Assembly (NCBI RefSeq): GCF_016427565.1
Contig: NZ_JAELXT010000003.1
Location: 124,001-188,000, forward strand
DNA from: Microvirga splendida
GTDB lineage: Bacteria > Pseudomonadota > Alphaproteobacteria > Rhizobiales > Beijerinckiaceae
Direction: 5' to 3'
DNA: 64,000 nt
Of the stretch, positions 56,374 through 64,000 are shown piece by piece; the stretch's first letter is position 1; each line of letters opens with the position of its first letter. The notes beneath the pieces were generated by a model. It saw nothing but the letters and a program-made list of their open reading frames with translations. It was not told where the DNA came from and searched no databases. Made by a program: the position numbers and the translations under genes.

Positions 56374-56649
56374 ATGTCTTCGCACAGCAAAGTGAAATCC
56401 GGTGGTTCCGTTAACCATAAGGGTCCCGCAGAGGCAGGTAATCCGAAGACCGATCCTGATCCTTCCGACAACCAGATCAAGGATCCGGACGAGTGGGTTT
56501 CGGGGGACGAACCGATGACCGGTGCTCAGGCATCCTATCTCAAGACCCTGTCCGAGCAGGCCCACGAGCCGAAGGCCTTCGACCCCGATCTCGACAAGGC
56601 GGAAGCCTCGAAGCGGATCGACCAGCTGAAGCAGAAGCAGGGGCATTGA
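56374..56649 (+). CDS. DUF3072 protein with SOS box
   Basis: 91 residues, polar throughout, with a disordered first half (SSHSKVKSGGSVNHKGPAEA) and a DUF3072 domain in the second: DEPMTGAQASYLKTLSEQA followed by AFDPDLDKAEASKRIDQLK. GGAG precedes the ATG by 6 nt, and the LexA box is just upstream. Function unknown; SOS control would suggest a damage-linked role. A 10-bp hairpin terminator follows. Confidence 0.88.
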   Translation: MSSHSKVKSGGSVNHKGPAEAGNPKTDPDPSDNQIKDPDEWVSGDEPMTGAQASYLKTLSEQAHEPKAFDPDLDKAEASKRIDQLKQKQGH

Positions 56650-56667
56650 GGCTCTTCGAATGACCAC

Positions 56668-56700
56668 ACGCCATGGCCGGGCCCGTCTCAGCCATGGCGT
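56668..56700 (+). terminator. Terminator of the DUF3072 gene
   Basis: ACGCCATGGC and GCCATGGCGT form a perfect 10-bp stem with a 13-nt loop, 18 bp after the stop, followed by TTCT. Confidence 0.65.
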
Positions 56701-56878
56701 TTCTGCGAGGCTAATTCTTTTCGGGCAGGCTCACCGGCGCAAAGACGGTGATGGCGGGTGGGAGGAGGCTTCCGAAGCCTCGCTCAAAATCGGACGGCCG
56801 ACCCTTCCGCAACCCCTTGGGCATCACCACATTATCTCTCGAGAGCGATATGCTCCGAAGGGATGGAAAACCAAGACA

Positions 56879-57931
56879 ATGATGAATTTAGCTTCTCGCC
56901 GTAGCCGGGTCATGATGGCCCTGGCGGCCGCTCTGGTCTTCGCCGGAAGTGCGGCCGAGGCCCGCGTCGGGCGGGGAGGGGGCAGCTTCGGCTCGCGCGG
57001 TGCGCGCACCTACACCCCGCCGCCGGCCACGCGAACGGCGCCTGACGCCGCAGCCCCGATCCAGCGCTCACAGGTTCCCAACCAGGGCCCCAACGTGACC
57101 CGTCCGGGCACTCCGGCGCCCAACGTGGCGCAGCCGCGCCGCTTCGGCTTCGGCACGGGCCTCATGGCCGGCCTGTTCGGCGCAGGCCTGCTCGGCATGC
57201 TCATGGGCAACGGCTTCTTCGGCGGCCTTGCCGGTCTCGCCTCGATCTTTGGGCTCCTGCTCCAGATCGGCCTGATCGTCCTGGTGGTTTCCTTCGCCAT
57301 GAAGTGGTTCCGCAGGCGTCAGCAGCCTGCCTATGCGGGTCCGGGCCAGGATCAGGGCTATGCCCGCTCCATGGGCGGCAGCGTCCCTCCGGCCGGCGGA
57401 CGCCCCATGGGCGGCGGTCTCGGCAGTGGCATGGGCGGCCTTGCAGGGGGCTTAGGCGGAGCGCTCGGCGGCATATCCAGAGGGGCTCAGCCCCAGGCAG
57501 CACAGCGCCGTCCCGGCGTGCGTGACGAGATCGGCATCGGCGAGCGCGACTACGCCGAGTTCGAGAAGGGTCTCGTCGAGATGCAGGATGCCTATTCCCG
57601 TGAGGACGTCGCCAAGCTCTGGACGCTCGCGACCCCGGAGATGGCCGGCTACATCCAGGAGGAACTGAACGACAACGCCGCACGCGGCGTCGTGAACAAG
57701 CTCTCCAATGTGCGCCTCAACCAGGGCGACCTGTCGGAGGCCTGGCGCGAGGGGGCGACCGACTACGCGACCGTCGCCATGCGCTTCGGCATCACCGACG
57801 TCATGGTGGACCGCGCCAGCGGCCGCGTGGTGGAAGGCGATCCGAACAAGGTCGAAGAGGCCACCGAGCTCTGGACCTTCCGTCGCGACCAGGGTGGTCC
57901 CTGGAAGGTCTCGGCGATCCAGCAGGTTTAA
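56879..57931 (+). CDS. Tim44-like domain membrane protein
   Basis: 350 residues. A signal or anchor at the N-terminus (ALAAALVFAGSAAEARVG), a Pro/Thr-rich stretch, two hydrophobic helices (about 95-145), a Gly-rich linker (GGRPMGGGLGSGMGGLAGG) and a Tim44-like domain at about 225-345 (LVEMQDAYSREDVAKLWTLA, YIQEELNDNAARG, ATELWTFRRDQGGPWKVSAI). Bacterial members are inner-membrane proteins of unclear role. A strong terminator follows. Confidence 0.88.
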   Translation: MMNLASRRSRVMMALAAALVFAGSAAEARVGRGGGSFGSRGARTYTPPPATRTAPDAAAPIQRSQVPNQGPNVTRPGTPAPNVAQPRRFGFGTGLMAGLFGAGLLGMLMGNGFFGGLAGLASIFGLLLQIGLIVLVVSFAMKWFRRRQQPAYAGPGQDQGYARSMGGSVPPAGGRPMGGGLGSGMGGLAGGLGGALGGISRGAQPQAAQRRPGVRDEIGIGERDYAEFEKGLVEMQDAYSREDVAKLWTLATPEMAGYIQEELNDNAARGVVNKLSNVRLNQGDLSEAWREGATDYATVAMRFGITDVMVDRASGRVVEGDPNKVEEATELWTFRRDQGGPWKVSAIQQV

Positions 57932-57953
57932 AGCCGCTCTCCAGACGAATACG

Positions 57954-57984
57954 AAAGCGGCCGGTTCTCACCGGCCGCTTTTTT
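57954..57984 (+). terminator. Terminator of the Tim44-like gene
   Basis: AAAGCGGCCGG and CCGGCCGCTTT form a perfect 11-bp stem, 6-nt loop, followed by a T-run to 57984. It also lies just past the converging PfpI-type gene. Confidence 0.9.
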
Positions 57985-57993
57985 GCTTGCATG

Positions 57994-58575
57994 CTACTCT
58001 GCGGCCTGGCGCCTGCCGGCGTGCGAGCCTTCGCGAACCTCTTCGATGATCTTGCTCACGAAGGCATCGAGATCGCCGGGATTGCGGCTGGTGATGAGGC
58101 CGTGATCGGTCACGACCGTCTCATCGCGCCACTGGCCTCCGGCATTGACCACGTCGGTCTTGATCGAGTGGTAGGACGTGCATTTCCTGCCTTTGATGAT
58201 CCCGGCCTCAATCAGCAGCCAGGGTGCATGGCAGATCGCAGCTATAGTCTTGCCCGATGAGTAGAAGGCGCGGATGATCTCGATCGCCTTTGGCTCCACG
58301 CGCAGCTTGTCGGGGTTGATCTGCCCGCCGGGCAGCACGAGTGCATCGTAATCGGCCGGGTTCACGTCCTCGATGTCCTTGTCGACGGACACCGTCTTGC
58401 CCCAGTCGTTTTCGTCCCAGCCATAGATCTTGCCGGACTTCATGCGCGACTTCGGAGCCGCGACCTCGACCGTTGCGCCGGCATCCGACAGCTTCTCCTG
58501 CGGCACCATGAGCTCCGACTGCTCGAACCCGTCGGTGGCCATGATGAGGATCCTGGCCTGTTTGATGTCAGGCAT
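57994..58575 (-). CDS. DJ-1/PfpI family protein
   Basis: 193 residues. Class I glutamine-amidotransferase-like fold: ILIMATDGFEQSELMVPQE at the start, ALVLPGGQINPDKLR, and nucleophile Cys in IAAICHAPWLLIEAGI. The E in FEQSEL and the C-H pair suggest an active centre. This group (YhbO/PfpI) is linked to stress and to protein or nucleotide deglycation. Divergent from the proline-rich gene. Confidence 0.92.
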   Translation of the reverse strand: MPDIKQARILIMATDGFEQSELMVPQEKLSDAGATVEVAAPKSRMKSGKIYGWDENDWGKTVSVDKDIEDVNPADYDALVLPGGQINPDKLRVEPKAIEIIRAFYSSGKTIAAICHAPWLLIEAGIIKGRKCTSYHSIKTDVVNAGGQWRDETVVTDHGLITSRNPGDLDAFVSKIIEEVREGSHAGRRQAAE

Positions 58576-58712
58576 GATGCTTCTCCATTGTTTTGGGACT
58601 GCTTGGGAACGGATGAACGATGGCGGGGTTCCGCGGCGCGAGCGCCGGTCGGAACCGTGTCCGCGTGCGCCTGTTGACCCAATCAGGGATGTCGCAAACA
58701 GAGGATGAAACG

Positions 58713-58937
58713 ATGGTCAATCCGGGAGCACCGACGAACGAGCCGCTGCCGGGCGGCAACATTCCAAGCGAGGTGCCGCCGCCAGTGCCGGTGCCCGACG
58801 AGCAGCCGGATATCGGGCCGACCGGGCCGCGCACGCCCTATCCCGTGAACGATCCGGGGATCACCGATCCGAAAGGTCCAGGCTCCGAGCCCGATTACCT
58901 GCCAGGCAACCCGACCGACCCCGGCACGCGCTATTGA
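58713..58937 (+). CDS. Small proline-rich protein
   Basis: 74 residues from ATG at 58713, with AGAGG 8 nt upstream; ATG at 58689 is possible. Very rich in Pro, Gly and Asp (EPLPGGNIPSEVPPPVPVP, RTPYPVNDPGITDPKGPG) with no hydrophobic segment, so it is probably disordered and cytoplasmic. No family recognised. Converges with the metallophosphoesterase gene. Confidence 0.6.
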   Translation: MVNPGAPTNEPLPGGNIPSEVPPPVPVPDEQPDIGPTGPRTPYPVNDPGITDPKGPGSEPDYLPGNPTDPGTRY

Positions 58938-58980
58938 GCTTAAGATGATGAGGCGTCGAGCGGGCTGCGAATGAGCCCGC

Positions 58981-59706
58981 TCAGATTTCCAGAATGGCGT
59001 AAGGCTTGCCGGTCGGCTTCTCGATGTGCTTGGCCACGTTGTAGACCGGCTGCCCGCCGGGCGTGCGGCCCTCGAAACGGCCGCGATGCGCGTGCCCGTG
59101 CACGATGGCGTTGACCTTGAAGCGGTCGATGGTTTCCGCCAGGCGCGATGAGCCCAGGAACGGATAGATCTCCAACGGTTCGCTTTCGATCGTATCGGTG
59201 ACAGGCGCATAATGAAGAATGACCATGGAGCGTTTGGCGCGCACATGGCGCATGGCGTTCTCCAGCCGCAGCGTTTCGTTCATGGTCTCGGTGACGAATT
59301 GCTTCATGGCGGGCTCGCCGAAATATCCCAGCATGCGCCGCCCGAAGCCGCCGGCAAATCCCTTCACGCCGACAAAGCCGACGCCGTCGATCTCGACGGA
59401 CTGCCCGTCCAGCAGCTTCATGCCGGCATCGCGCAGGATCTGGGCGACCTCTTCCTGTGCGCCGCATTCGTAGTCGTGGTTGCCGAGAACGCCGACGACG
59501 GGTATCGAGCAGGCTTTCAGGTCCTGCGCGAGAAGCTCCGCTTCCTTCGGCTTGCCGAGATCCGTCAGGTCTCCGGCGAGCACCAGCACATCCGCCTCGC
59601 GCGAGATTTCTCCGAAGAGTTCGCGATAGGACTCGGCATTGTCTTCACGGATATGAAGGTCGCCCATGGCAGCGATCTTCATCAACTGTTGTGGTTCGTC
59701 ACTCAT
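58981..59706 (-). CDS. Metallophosphoesterase
   Basis: 241 residues from ATG at 59706 (MSDEPQQLMKIAAMGDLH). Full calcineurin-type set: GDLHIRED (D-x-H), VLAGDLTDLGK, GVLGNHDYECG, and the late ILHYAPV and VHGHAHRGRF histidines. It overlaps the stop of the upstream nucleotidyltransferase gene by 8 nt, so the two are coupled. Substrate unknown. Confidence 0.92.
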   Translation of the reverse strand: MSDEPQQLMKIAAMGDLHIREDNAESYRELFGEISREADVLVLAGDLTDLGKPKEAELLAQDLKACSIPVVGVLGNHDYECGAQEEVAQILRDAGMKLLDGQSVEIDGVGFVGVKGFAGGFGRRMLGYFGEPAMKQFVTETMNETLRLENAMRHVRAKRSMVILHYAPVTDTIESEPLEIYPFLGSSRLAETIDRFKVNAIVHGHAHRGRFEGRTPGGQPVYNVAKHIEKPTGKPYAILEI

Positions 59707-60514
59707 TCCGCCATTCACCTTCGCCGCCCACGTCGCCGAAGCCCCATTGCTTTACGTCGATTTCGTAGTCGACACGCGAGAACATCCGTCCGCGGCAGAC
59801 CTTCATCTGCGGCGGAGGAAGATCGAGCTGCTTGGTGAGCCTGTCGAGAAGCTCGTTCATCACCCAGTGTGGAACCTTGTCGCGCTCGGATGGGTAGATC
59901 CAGCGGAAGTTGAGCAGGTGCATGAGCAGCACCTCCCAATGGACTTCCATGTAGGCGAGCAGGCGATGCCAGTCGATCTGGTCGTGCGCCTTCAGGATCG
60001 TGTGCGCCACGTCGGCCCCGTCATAGCGGTGGCGCAGCTGGATGAAGCACTTGGACCAGACGAGTTCCGTCGGCCCGACGATGCGCACGGGAATGCCGAA
60101 GACGTCGATCTGGCGCGCGTGCTCGAACCAGGGGTCGCCGATCGGCATCGTGCCGTTCGACGAGGCGAAGATCACGTCGAAGAAATACTGACCCTTGAAC
60201 ACTTTGCCGAGCCAGCGGTCGTCCTCGATCTCGATGGAATAGCCGATGCTCTTGAAATGCGATAGCACACGGGTGTAGTCGCCGGCCTTGCAGAAGATGT
60301 CGAGATCCTTGGTCGGGCGCGTGATGCCCGTATAGGCCGAGAGTGCATAGGTGCCCGCGAGCAGGAAGGGTAGCCCGAGGGAGTTCAGCTCCCGAAGAGC
60401 CTCCGCGTAGAAGGCTTCCGACTCCGGATACTTGAGCGTCGGCTCCGCCTTGGCGTTCATGACCGGAACGGACGGATATGCGCCGGAGGTGAGATCTGGA
60501 TCGTGAACTGCCAT
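59699..60514 (-). CDS. Nucleotidyltransferase-fold protein
   Basis: 271 residues from ATG at 60514; a TTG at 60538 would add eight. The polymerase-beta-like motif LLAGTYALSAYTGITRPTKD-LDIF (G-T ... D-L-D) recalls AbiEii-type and MNT-type nucleotidyltransferases. A third acidic residue (FFDVIFAS) follows. The C-terminus is helical with tryptophans. It may add a nucleotide to a protein, RNA or small molecule. Coupled by 8-nt overlap with the metallophosphoesterase. Confidence 0.8.
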   Translation of the reverse strand: MAVHDPDLTSGAYPSVPVMNAKAEPTLKYPESEAFYAEALRELNSLGLPFLLAGTYALSAYTGITRPTKDLDIFCKAGDYTRVLSHFKSIGYSIEIEDDRWLGKVFKGQYFFDVIFASSNGTMPIGDPWFEHARQIDVFGIPVRIVGPTELVWSKCFIQLRHRYDGADVAHTILKAHDQIDWHRLLAYMEVHWEVLLMHLLNFRWIYPSERDKVPHWVMNELLDRLTKQLDLPPPQMKVCRGRMFSRVDYEIDVKQWGFGDVGGEGEWRNE

Positions 60515-60618
60515 GGGCCCTGTCCGAAGCGCGGCCAAGAATGACCCGCGTTCGACAACAGAATGGCATTCATGAAGTTCCGCAGCCGCTCAGCTTGAGG
60601 CCGGAGTGGATATACGGC

Positions 60619-62199
60619 TCAGGCGCGCAGCCGCCGCTGCTCGGCGGCTTCCTGCGGCGATGGCGCGCAAAGGCCGAGATTCTCCCACACGCCGAGGGTG
60701 TTCTGTTCGAAATCAGCGATGCGCTGCCGGAGCTCCGTTTCCTGGTCCGCATCGTTCAAGGGCTTGCCGTCCTTCAAGAGACGGTGACCGGCTGCCGACA
60801 GGACGCTCCCGACAAAATGGGCCATTTCGGTCTCGCGCTCCTCCAGGGACAGCCACATCAGCTGGCTGATGCGGTCGGCCGCGATGCCGCCGCCCGTAAC
60901 CGGAGAGGCGAAGGATCCGAACTTGCGCTCGAAGCGCGACAGGTCCGCGACAACCCGATTGAAGCGCTCCGTCCGGAGCTTCCGCTCGTCAAGTCCCCGT
61001 GTCGGCAAGCAGGGCTGACAGGACCCCAAGGCGACGAGGATCGTGAGGGCCTGGATCAAACGGCTGAAGCCCGCCTGTGCCAGAACCGGCTCGGCCATGA
61101 TCTCGCGCAGGGTGCGGGGACCCTTCTCGAGCACGGCGATCAGAGGATCGTATATGCCGCTGTGCAGTTTGACGCCGTGGCGAAGGCCACGCAGCTCGCG
61201 CGGGATCCTGCTGCCTTTTGCGGTCAGGACAAAGCCTGTCTCAAGCCATTGCTCGCGAATCTGATGGGCGGAGAGACGGGCCGCCCCCTTGATGAAGATG
61301 TCGCGGCGGAACTGCTGGTCGACGATATGGTCGCGCGTGGTCTGGCGCAGGGCGATGTCGTCGATCCCGGCGAGGAACTCCCGCTGCTCCTTCGTCAGGT
61401 TGACCTCGTCGAGGTTCTCGAGCGCGTTCGCGGGCCCGACCCAGGTCAGCTTCGCCTCGACCAGCTCTCGCGCGAGATCCGAGAAGTAGAAGGGCTCCAG
61501 ATCCTGGTTGAGGTATTCATGCGCAATGTAGTTTGAATTTTGATCCTTAAGCTTCTCGATCCGCTTCGACAGCTTGGGATGGTTGGCGAAAAAGCGCGTG
61601 TCGAGCTTGCCGAGCTTGTCTGCAACGTCGAGGAAGTTCTTGACGCGCGCCGGGCCTGGGAGCTGCGAACCCCTCGCGGCCATGTGCTCCAAGAGCAGGC
61701 GCCGGAGCGGCATCATGGAGGCCCAGCCGGGCATGGTATTGTAGGAGATGTAGACGATGCCACCGGGCTTGAGCTTCCGGCGGATGAACTCGACGATGGT
61801 CCGCCGGTTCTCGGGAGAGATCCAGCTGTAGATCCCGTGCAGGCAGACGAAGTCGAAATCCGGCAGGTCGCTGCGGTCCAGGAAGTCGGCGAAACTGTCG
61901 TCGTAGAAGTGGACGTTCTGCAAGCCCCCGGCCTGTGCGAGGCTCTGTGCGCCGACGATGTGGCCCGGATTGAAGTCGGTGGCGTGGAACTGGATGTGCG
62001 GGTTCGCGGCCGCCAGGAGATTGGTCGAGAAGCCCTGGCCGCACCCAAGCTCGCAATAGGTGAGTGCAGAAGAGCCAAGATCCGGTGCCTGCACGCCCTG
62101 CAGGAGTGTTAGAAAGCCGAGAAGGCTCGGCGTCAGCTCCTGGTAGAAACCATGGGTATACTCGACGTCGACGACATACCCTGCTGACCAATTCGCCAT
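60619..62199 (-). CDS. Methyltransferase with regulatory domain (PKMT-like)
   Basis: 526 residues. N-terminal class I SAM fold with LTYCELGCGQGFSTNLLAAA (about 45-65) and FDFVCLHGIYSWISPENR; a methyltransferase regulatory domain (about 220-310); and a C-terminal region of winged-helix character. The layout matches the rickettsial protein lysine methyltransferases PKMT1/2 and their free-living relatives; target here unknown. A 15-bp AT-rich palindrome lies 56 bp upstream. Nucleotidyltransferase gene is 104 bp downstream. Confidence 0.85.
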   Translation of the reverse strand: MANWSAGYVVDVEYTHGFYQELTPSLLGFLTLLQGVQAPDLGSSALTYCELGCGQGFSTNLLAAANPHIQFHATDFNPGHIVGAQSLAQAGGLQNVHFYDDSFADFLDRSDLPDFDFVCLHGIYSWISPENRRTIVEFIRRKLKPGGIVYISYNTMPGWASMMPLRRLLLEHMAARGSQLPGPARVKNFLDVADKLGKLDTRFFANHPKLSKRIEKLKDQNSNYIAHEYLNQDLEPFYFSDLARELVEAKLTWVGPANALENLDEVNLTKEQREFLAGIDDIALRQTTRDHIVDQQFRRDIFIKGAARLSAHQIREQWLETGFVLTAKGSRIPRELRGLRHGVKLHSGIYDPLIAVLEKGPRTLREIMAEPVLAQAGFSRLIQALTILVALGSCQPCLPTRGLDERKLRTERFNRVVADLSRFERKFGSFASPVTGGGIAADRISQLMWLSLEERETEMAHFVGSVLSAAGHRLLKDGKPLNDADQETELRQRIADFEQNTLGVWENLGLCAPSPQEAAEQRRLRA

Positions 62200-62254
62200 G
62201 ACAATACCCCGGCTGCCTTCGAGATACTGCTTCAGCTCGTCGAAGGCACTGAAA

Positions 62255-62269
62255 AGTTATAAAATAACT
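62255..62269. promoter_or_regulatory. AT-rich palindrome upstream of the methyltransferase
   Basis: AGTTATAAAATAACT: a perfect inverted repeat (6-bp arms, AAA centre) in very GC-rich surroundings, 56 bp upstream of the methyltransferase start. It may be an operator or simply part of the promoter. Confidence 0.4.
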
Positions 62270-62333
62270 CTATGTCAGGTGCCCGTATCGAGATCAATCC
62301 TTTTCTGGCGACAGAAAACGGCTGTGGTTAAGC

Positions 62334-62711
62334 CTAATGATCCCCGTGCGAGACGCGCACGTCACGGGGGCTGTTGAGGATTTCGAGCAGGCTCTGGGCG
62401 ATATGCCTCGCTTCGTCGTCCTTCAGACGAAGCAGGAAAGGCGGCATCAAGCCCGCCTGAAGAGCCACCACGGCCATCCCGTGCTCATCCATGCCGACAT
62501 CGATGGTCTGGGAGGTCACATCCACCAGTTCCTCCGGCATCTCCTCGCCCTCCTCGCCGACGTTCTCGCCGATGGCGGTGAGGAGCTGGCTCACGGCCCT
62601 CACGAGCGAGCGGGCGGCCTGGGGATCCATGACCACGGCCGTGGATTGTTCGCCCTTCTGGAACGCCAGCTGGATGTTGTCGCCTTCGAGCGTAACGGAG
62701 ATGCCTGCCAT
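62334..62711 (-). CDS. Conserved-looking hypothetical protein
   Basis: 125 residues from ATG at 62711 (MAGISVTLEGDNIQLAF). One soluble alpha/beta domain: SLVRAVSQLLTAIGENVGEE, an acidic patch (EEGEEMPEEL) and PFLLRLKDDEARHIAQSLLE. No membrane segment or signal. Function unknown. Stop lies 134 bp upstream of the methyltransferase start. Confidence 0.7.
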   Translation of the reverse strand: MAGISVTLEGDNIQLAFQKGEQSTAVVMDPQAARSLVRAVSQLLTAIGENVGEEGEEMPEELVDVTSQTIDVGMDEHGMAVVALQAGLMPPFLLRLKDDEARHIAQSLLEILNSPRDVRVSHGDH

Positions 62712-62855
62712 CGATGTCCTCGTCCTTGTCCCTTCCATATGGTGTCCCGACACGCTCATGGAAAGTCAAAGGCCTTGGTACGACGGATGCGCCTCATCCC
62801 CAAGGGAGGAAGCGCATCCTGGTAAACCGGCGGGCGGAGGGCGGATCGGAAGGTG

Positions 62856-63701
62856 TCAGCCGCCGCTGCCCGACGTTCCGCCGGTCCTGCGGCGACTTGG
62901 GGTCGTGGTCGGATTCCCGACACTGCCCGCTCCCGCCGCCCCGGCACCGGACATCATGGTGCCGGCAATGCCTGCATCGGCCGCCTGCTGAATGCGAAGG
63001 TTGTTCTGCACGTGGGTGACGCCGGAGACGGATTCGGCAATGTCCTCTGCGTGCCGCTTCTCAAAGCGGCTGTTGGCCGTGCCGGTGAGGGTGACCTCCC
63101 GGTTCTCCACCCTCACGTCGATCTCGGAGGCGTCGACGTGCGGATCCTCCGTCAGGCGGTCGTTCACGTCCTCGAGGATGCGGGCGTCGGAGCGCTGGTA
63201 GCCCTTCGGCCCGCGGCCGCGATGCTGGCCGGCCTCGCGCATGTCGCGGTCGCGGCGGCGCTCCGCGTCGTCATCCCCGAACCAGGACCGCACCTCGTCG
63301 CCGGCCCGATCCATGAAGCCGCGGTCCTCGTGGTAGTCGCGAGAGCCGCGGCCGAAGCTCTCCGAGCCGGAGCGGTCGCGCCCGTAGCGGTCCTGCCCGA
63401 ACCGGTCCGGGTCGTGCCGGCGGTCCGTATCGAACAGGGGATGTCCGGATCCCCGGTTGTCGCCGACCACGTCGTGCCAGTCGAGGGCCGATCCGCCGGT
63501 GCCGTAGCCGGCCGAGTCTCCGAAGTCGCGCTCGCGGCCGCGCCCATACCCTTCATCCGAATTGGAGCTTCGGCCCGAACCGGCGTTCCGGTCGTAGCCG
63601 GCGCTGCGGTTGCCGAAGCCGCGGCGGGCGATGTATCCGTCGTCCTCGCGGTCCTGCCAGTCGGAAGCCCTGTTTCCGTAGCGGTTGCGATCATTGGCCA
63701 T
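62856..63701 (-). CDS. BON domain protein with long charged N-terminus
   Basis: 281 residues from ATG at 63701, with GGAGGAG 7 nt upstream. Residues 1-170 are nearly free of hydrophobics and rich in Arg, Asp, Gly and Tyr (RNRYGNRASDW, GYGRGRERDFGD, RFGQDRYGRDRSGSE), probably disordered. A single BON domain (about 178-245) follows: ILEDVNDRLTEDPHVDASEI, VTLTGTANSRFEKRHAEDIA. The tail is Ala/Gly rich. BON proteins usually bind membranes or envelope; no signal peptide is seen here. Confidence 0.85.
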   Translation of the reverse strand: MANDRNRYGNRASDWQDREDDGYIARRGFGNRSAGYDRNAGSGRSSNSDEGYGRGRERDFGDSAGYGTGGSALDWHDVVGDNRGSGHPLFDTDRRHDPDRFGQDRYGRDRSGSESFGRGSRDYHEDRGFMDRAGDEVRSWFGDDDAERRRDRDMREAGQHRGRGPKGYQRSDARILEDVNDRLTEDPHVDASEIDVRVENREVTLTGTANSRFEKRHAEDIAESVSGVTHVQNNLRIQQAADAGIAGTMMSGAGAAGAGSVGNPTTTPSRRRTGGTSGSGG

Positions 63702-63891
63702 GATAGCGCTCCTCCTTGCTGTCGTCCGGGGCCCTTGAGGGCCCGCCCTCGCGCAAACAACGTGAGGCACGGGGCTCTGTTCCTAGTGGCCGGAGGAGCG
63801 TCGCGGGGCCTGTTTTTGCCGCTCCGCTTGAACGGTCCCGGTGCAATCGCATTGAGAGGGTGGAACCCTTCAACGGCAATCGAGGTCAACG

Positions 63892-64000
63892 ATGGCGGAT
63901 CTGTCCGGATTGAGCGACGAGGCGCTGGCGGTCTTCGCCTTCGCGGCCTATCACCAACTGTCGAGCGGCCAGATGGTGCGCAGCGTGGTGCAGAAGGACG
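63892..64000 (+). CDS. Start of a gene cut by the window edge
   Basis: The first 36 codons of a gene begin at ATG 63892 (MADLSGLSDEALAVFAFAAY) after a CGAGG ribosome site, and run off the edge. It reads as a soluble helical N-terminus. Too short to name. The 190-bp gap before it is shared with the BON gene and shows no other feature. Confidence 0.55.
   Translation, partial: MADLSGLSDEALAVFAFAAYHQLSSGQMVRSVVQKD

Overview
The window looks like a core chromosomal segment of a high-GC alphaproteobacterium of the order Hyphomicrobiales, most likely Methylobacteriaceae (Microvirga- or Methylobacterium-like). This is an inference. It rests on alphaproteobacterial regulatory sites that can be read directly (an Irr-type iron control element, GAAC-N7-GAAC LexA boxes, a CtrA box), on gene orders typical of the group (uvrC-pgsA-moaD-moaE; lgt-MidA-pgeF; prs-rplY-pth-ychF; petP-petR; petABC) and on the protein sequences. 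I saw no tRNA, rRNA, CRISPR array, insertion sequence or prophage.

Layout. 1-1361: metallophosphoesterase (cut by the edge) behind mbfA, with a perfect Irr box. 1417-2813: a small peptide, a NUDIX hydrolase and a GNAT acetyltransferase. 2814-9660 (minus): four-gene MoxR/DUF58/BatA-DUF4159/membrane-protein operon. 9861-12608 (plus): tightly overlapped DUF1285, CoA-type NUDIX, DUF6111 and cca. 12609-13488: an 880-bp non-coding mosaic of hairpin repeats with an orphan promoter. 13489-14888 (minus): trmL-hemF. 15140-17917: petABC (cytochrome bc1). 18000-20199: 2H phosphoesterase, mtnP, apt (adenine salvage). 20378-24718 (minus): double-MaoC protein and a 1054-residue secreted sugar dehydrogenase/RTX/cadherin fusion. 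24907-27688: endonuclease V, a membrane protein, a truncated haemoglobin and a 50-residue membrane peptide. 27770-32238 (minus): ychF, pth, rplY, prs, with an inserted FkbM methyltransferase. 32394-34153 (minus): lipoprotein and BenE transporter. 34264-37697: uvrC-pgsA-moaD-moaE. 37702-41437: GNAT, small secreted proteins, an extensin-like lipoprotein and RNase T2. 41527-44800: rlmJ, GST, an OmpA-like porin and a pteridine-reductase-type SDR. 44790-47497 (minus): lgt-MidA-pgeF. 47635-50716: UbiK-type factor, YbjN, proC, TetR, csaA. 50717-53352 (minus): petP-petR-histidine kinase, divergent from ilvE. 54476-56649: RidA, an SOS-controlled Y-family polymerase and a divergent DUF3072 gene that also has an SOS box. 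56879-64000: Tim44-like protein, DJ-1/PfpI protein, metallophosphoesterase-nucleotidyltransferase pair, large methyltransferase, BON-domain protein and a truncated gene at the edge.

How the genes fit together. One theme is respiration and iron/haem: mbfA under Irr, hemF, petABC, the PetP/PetR regulators known in Rhodobacter capsulatus to act on the bc1 complex, and a truncated haemoglobin. A second is DNA repair: uvrC, nfi and the SOS divergon. A third is nucleotide and cofactor metabolism: mtnP-apt, prs, NUDIX, moaDE. Best candidates for something little described are the SOS divergon with DUF3072 and an embedded DnaA box, the nucleotidyltransferase-metallophosphoesterase overlap, the orphan promoter in the repeat mosaic, and several very short membrane proteins.
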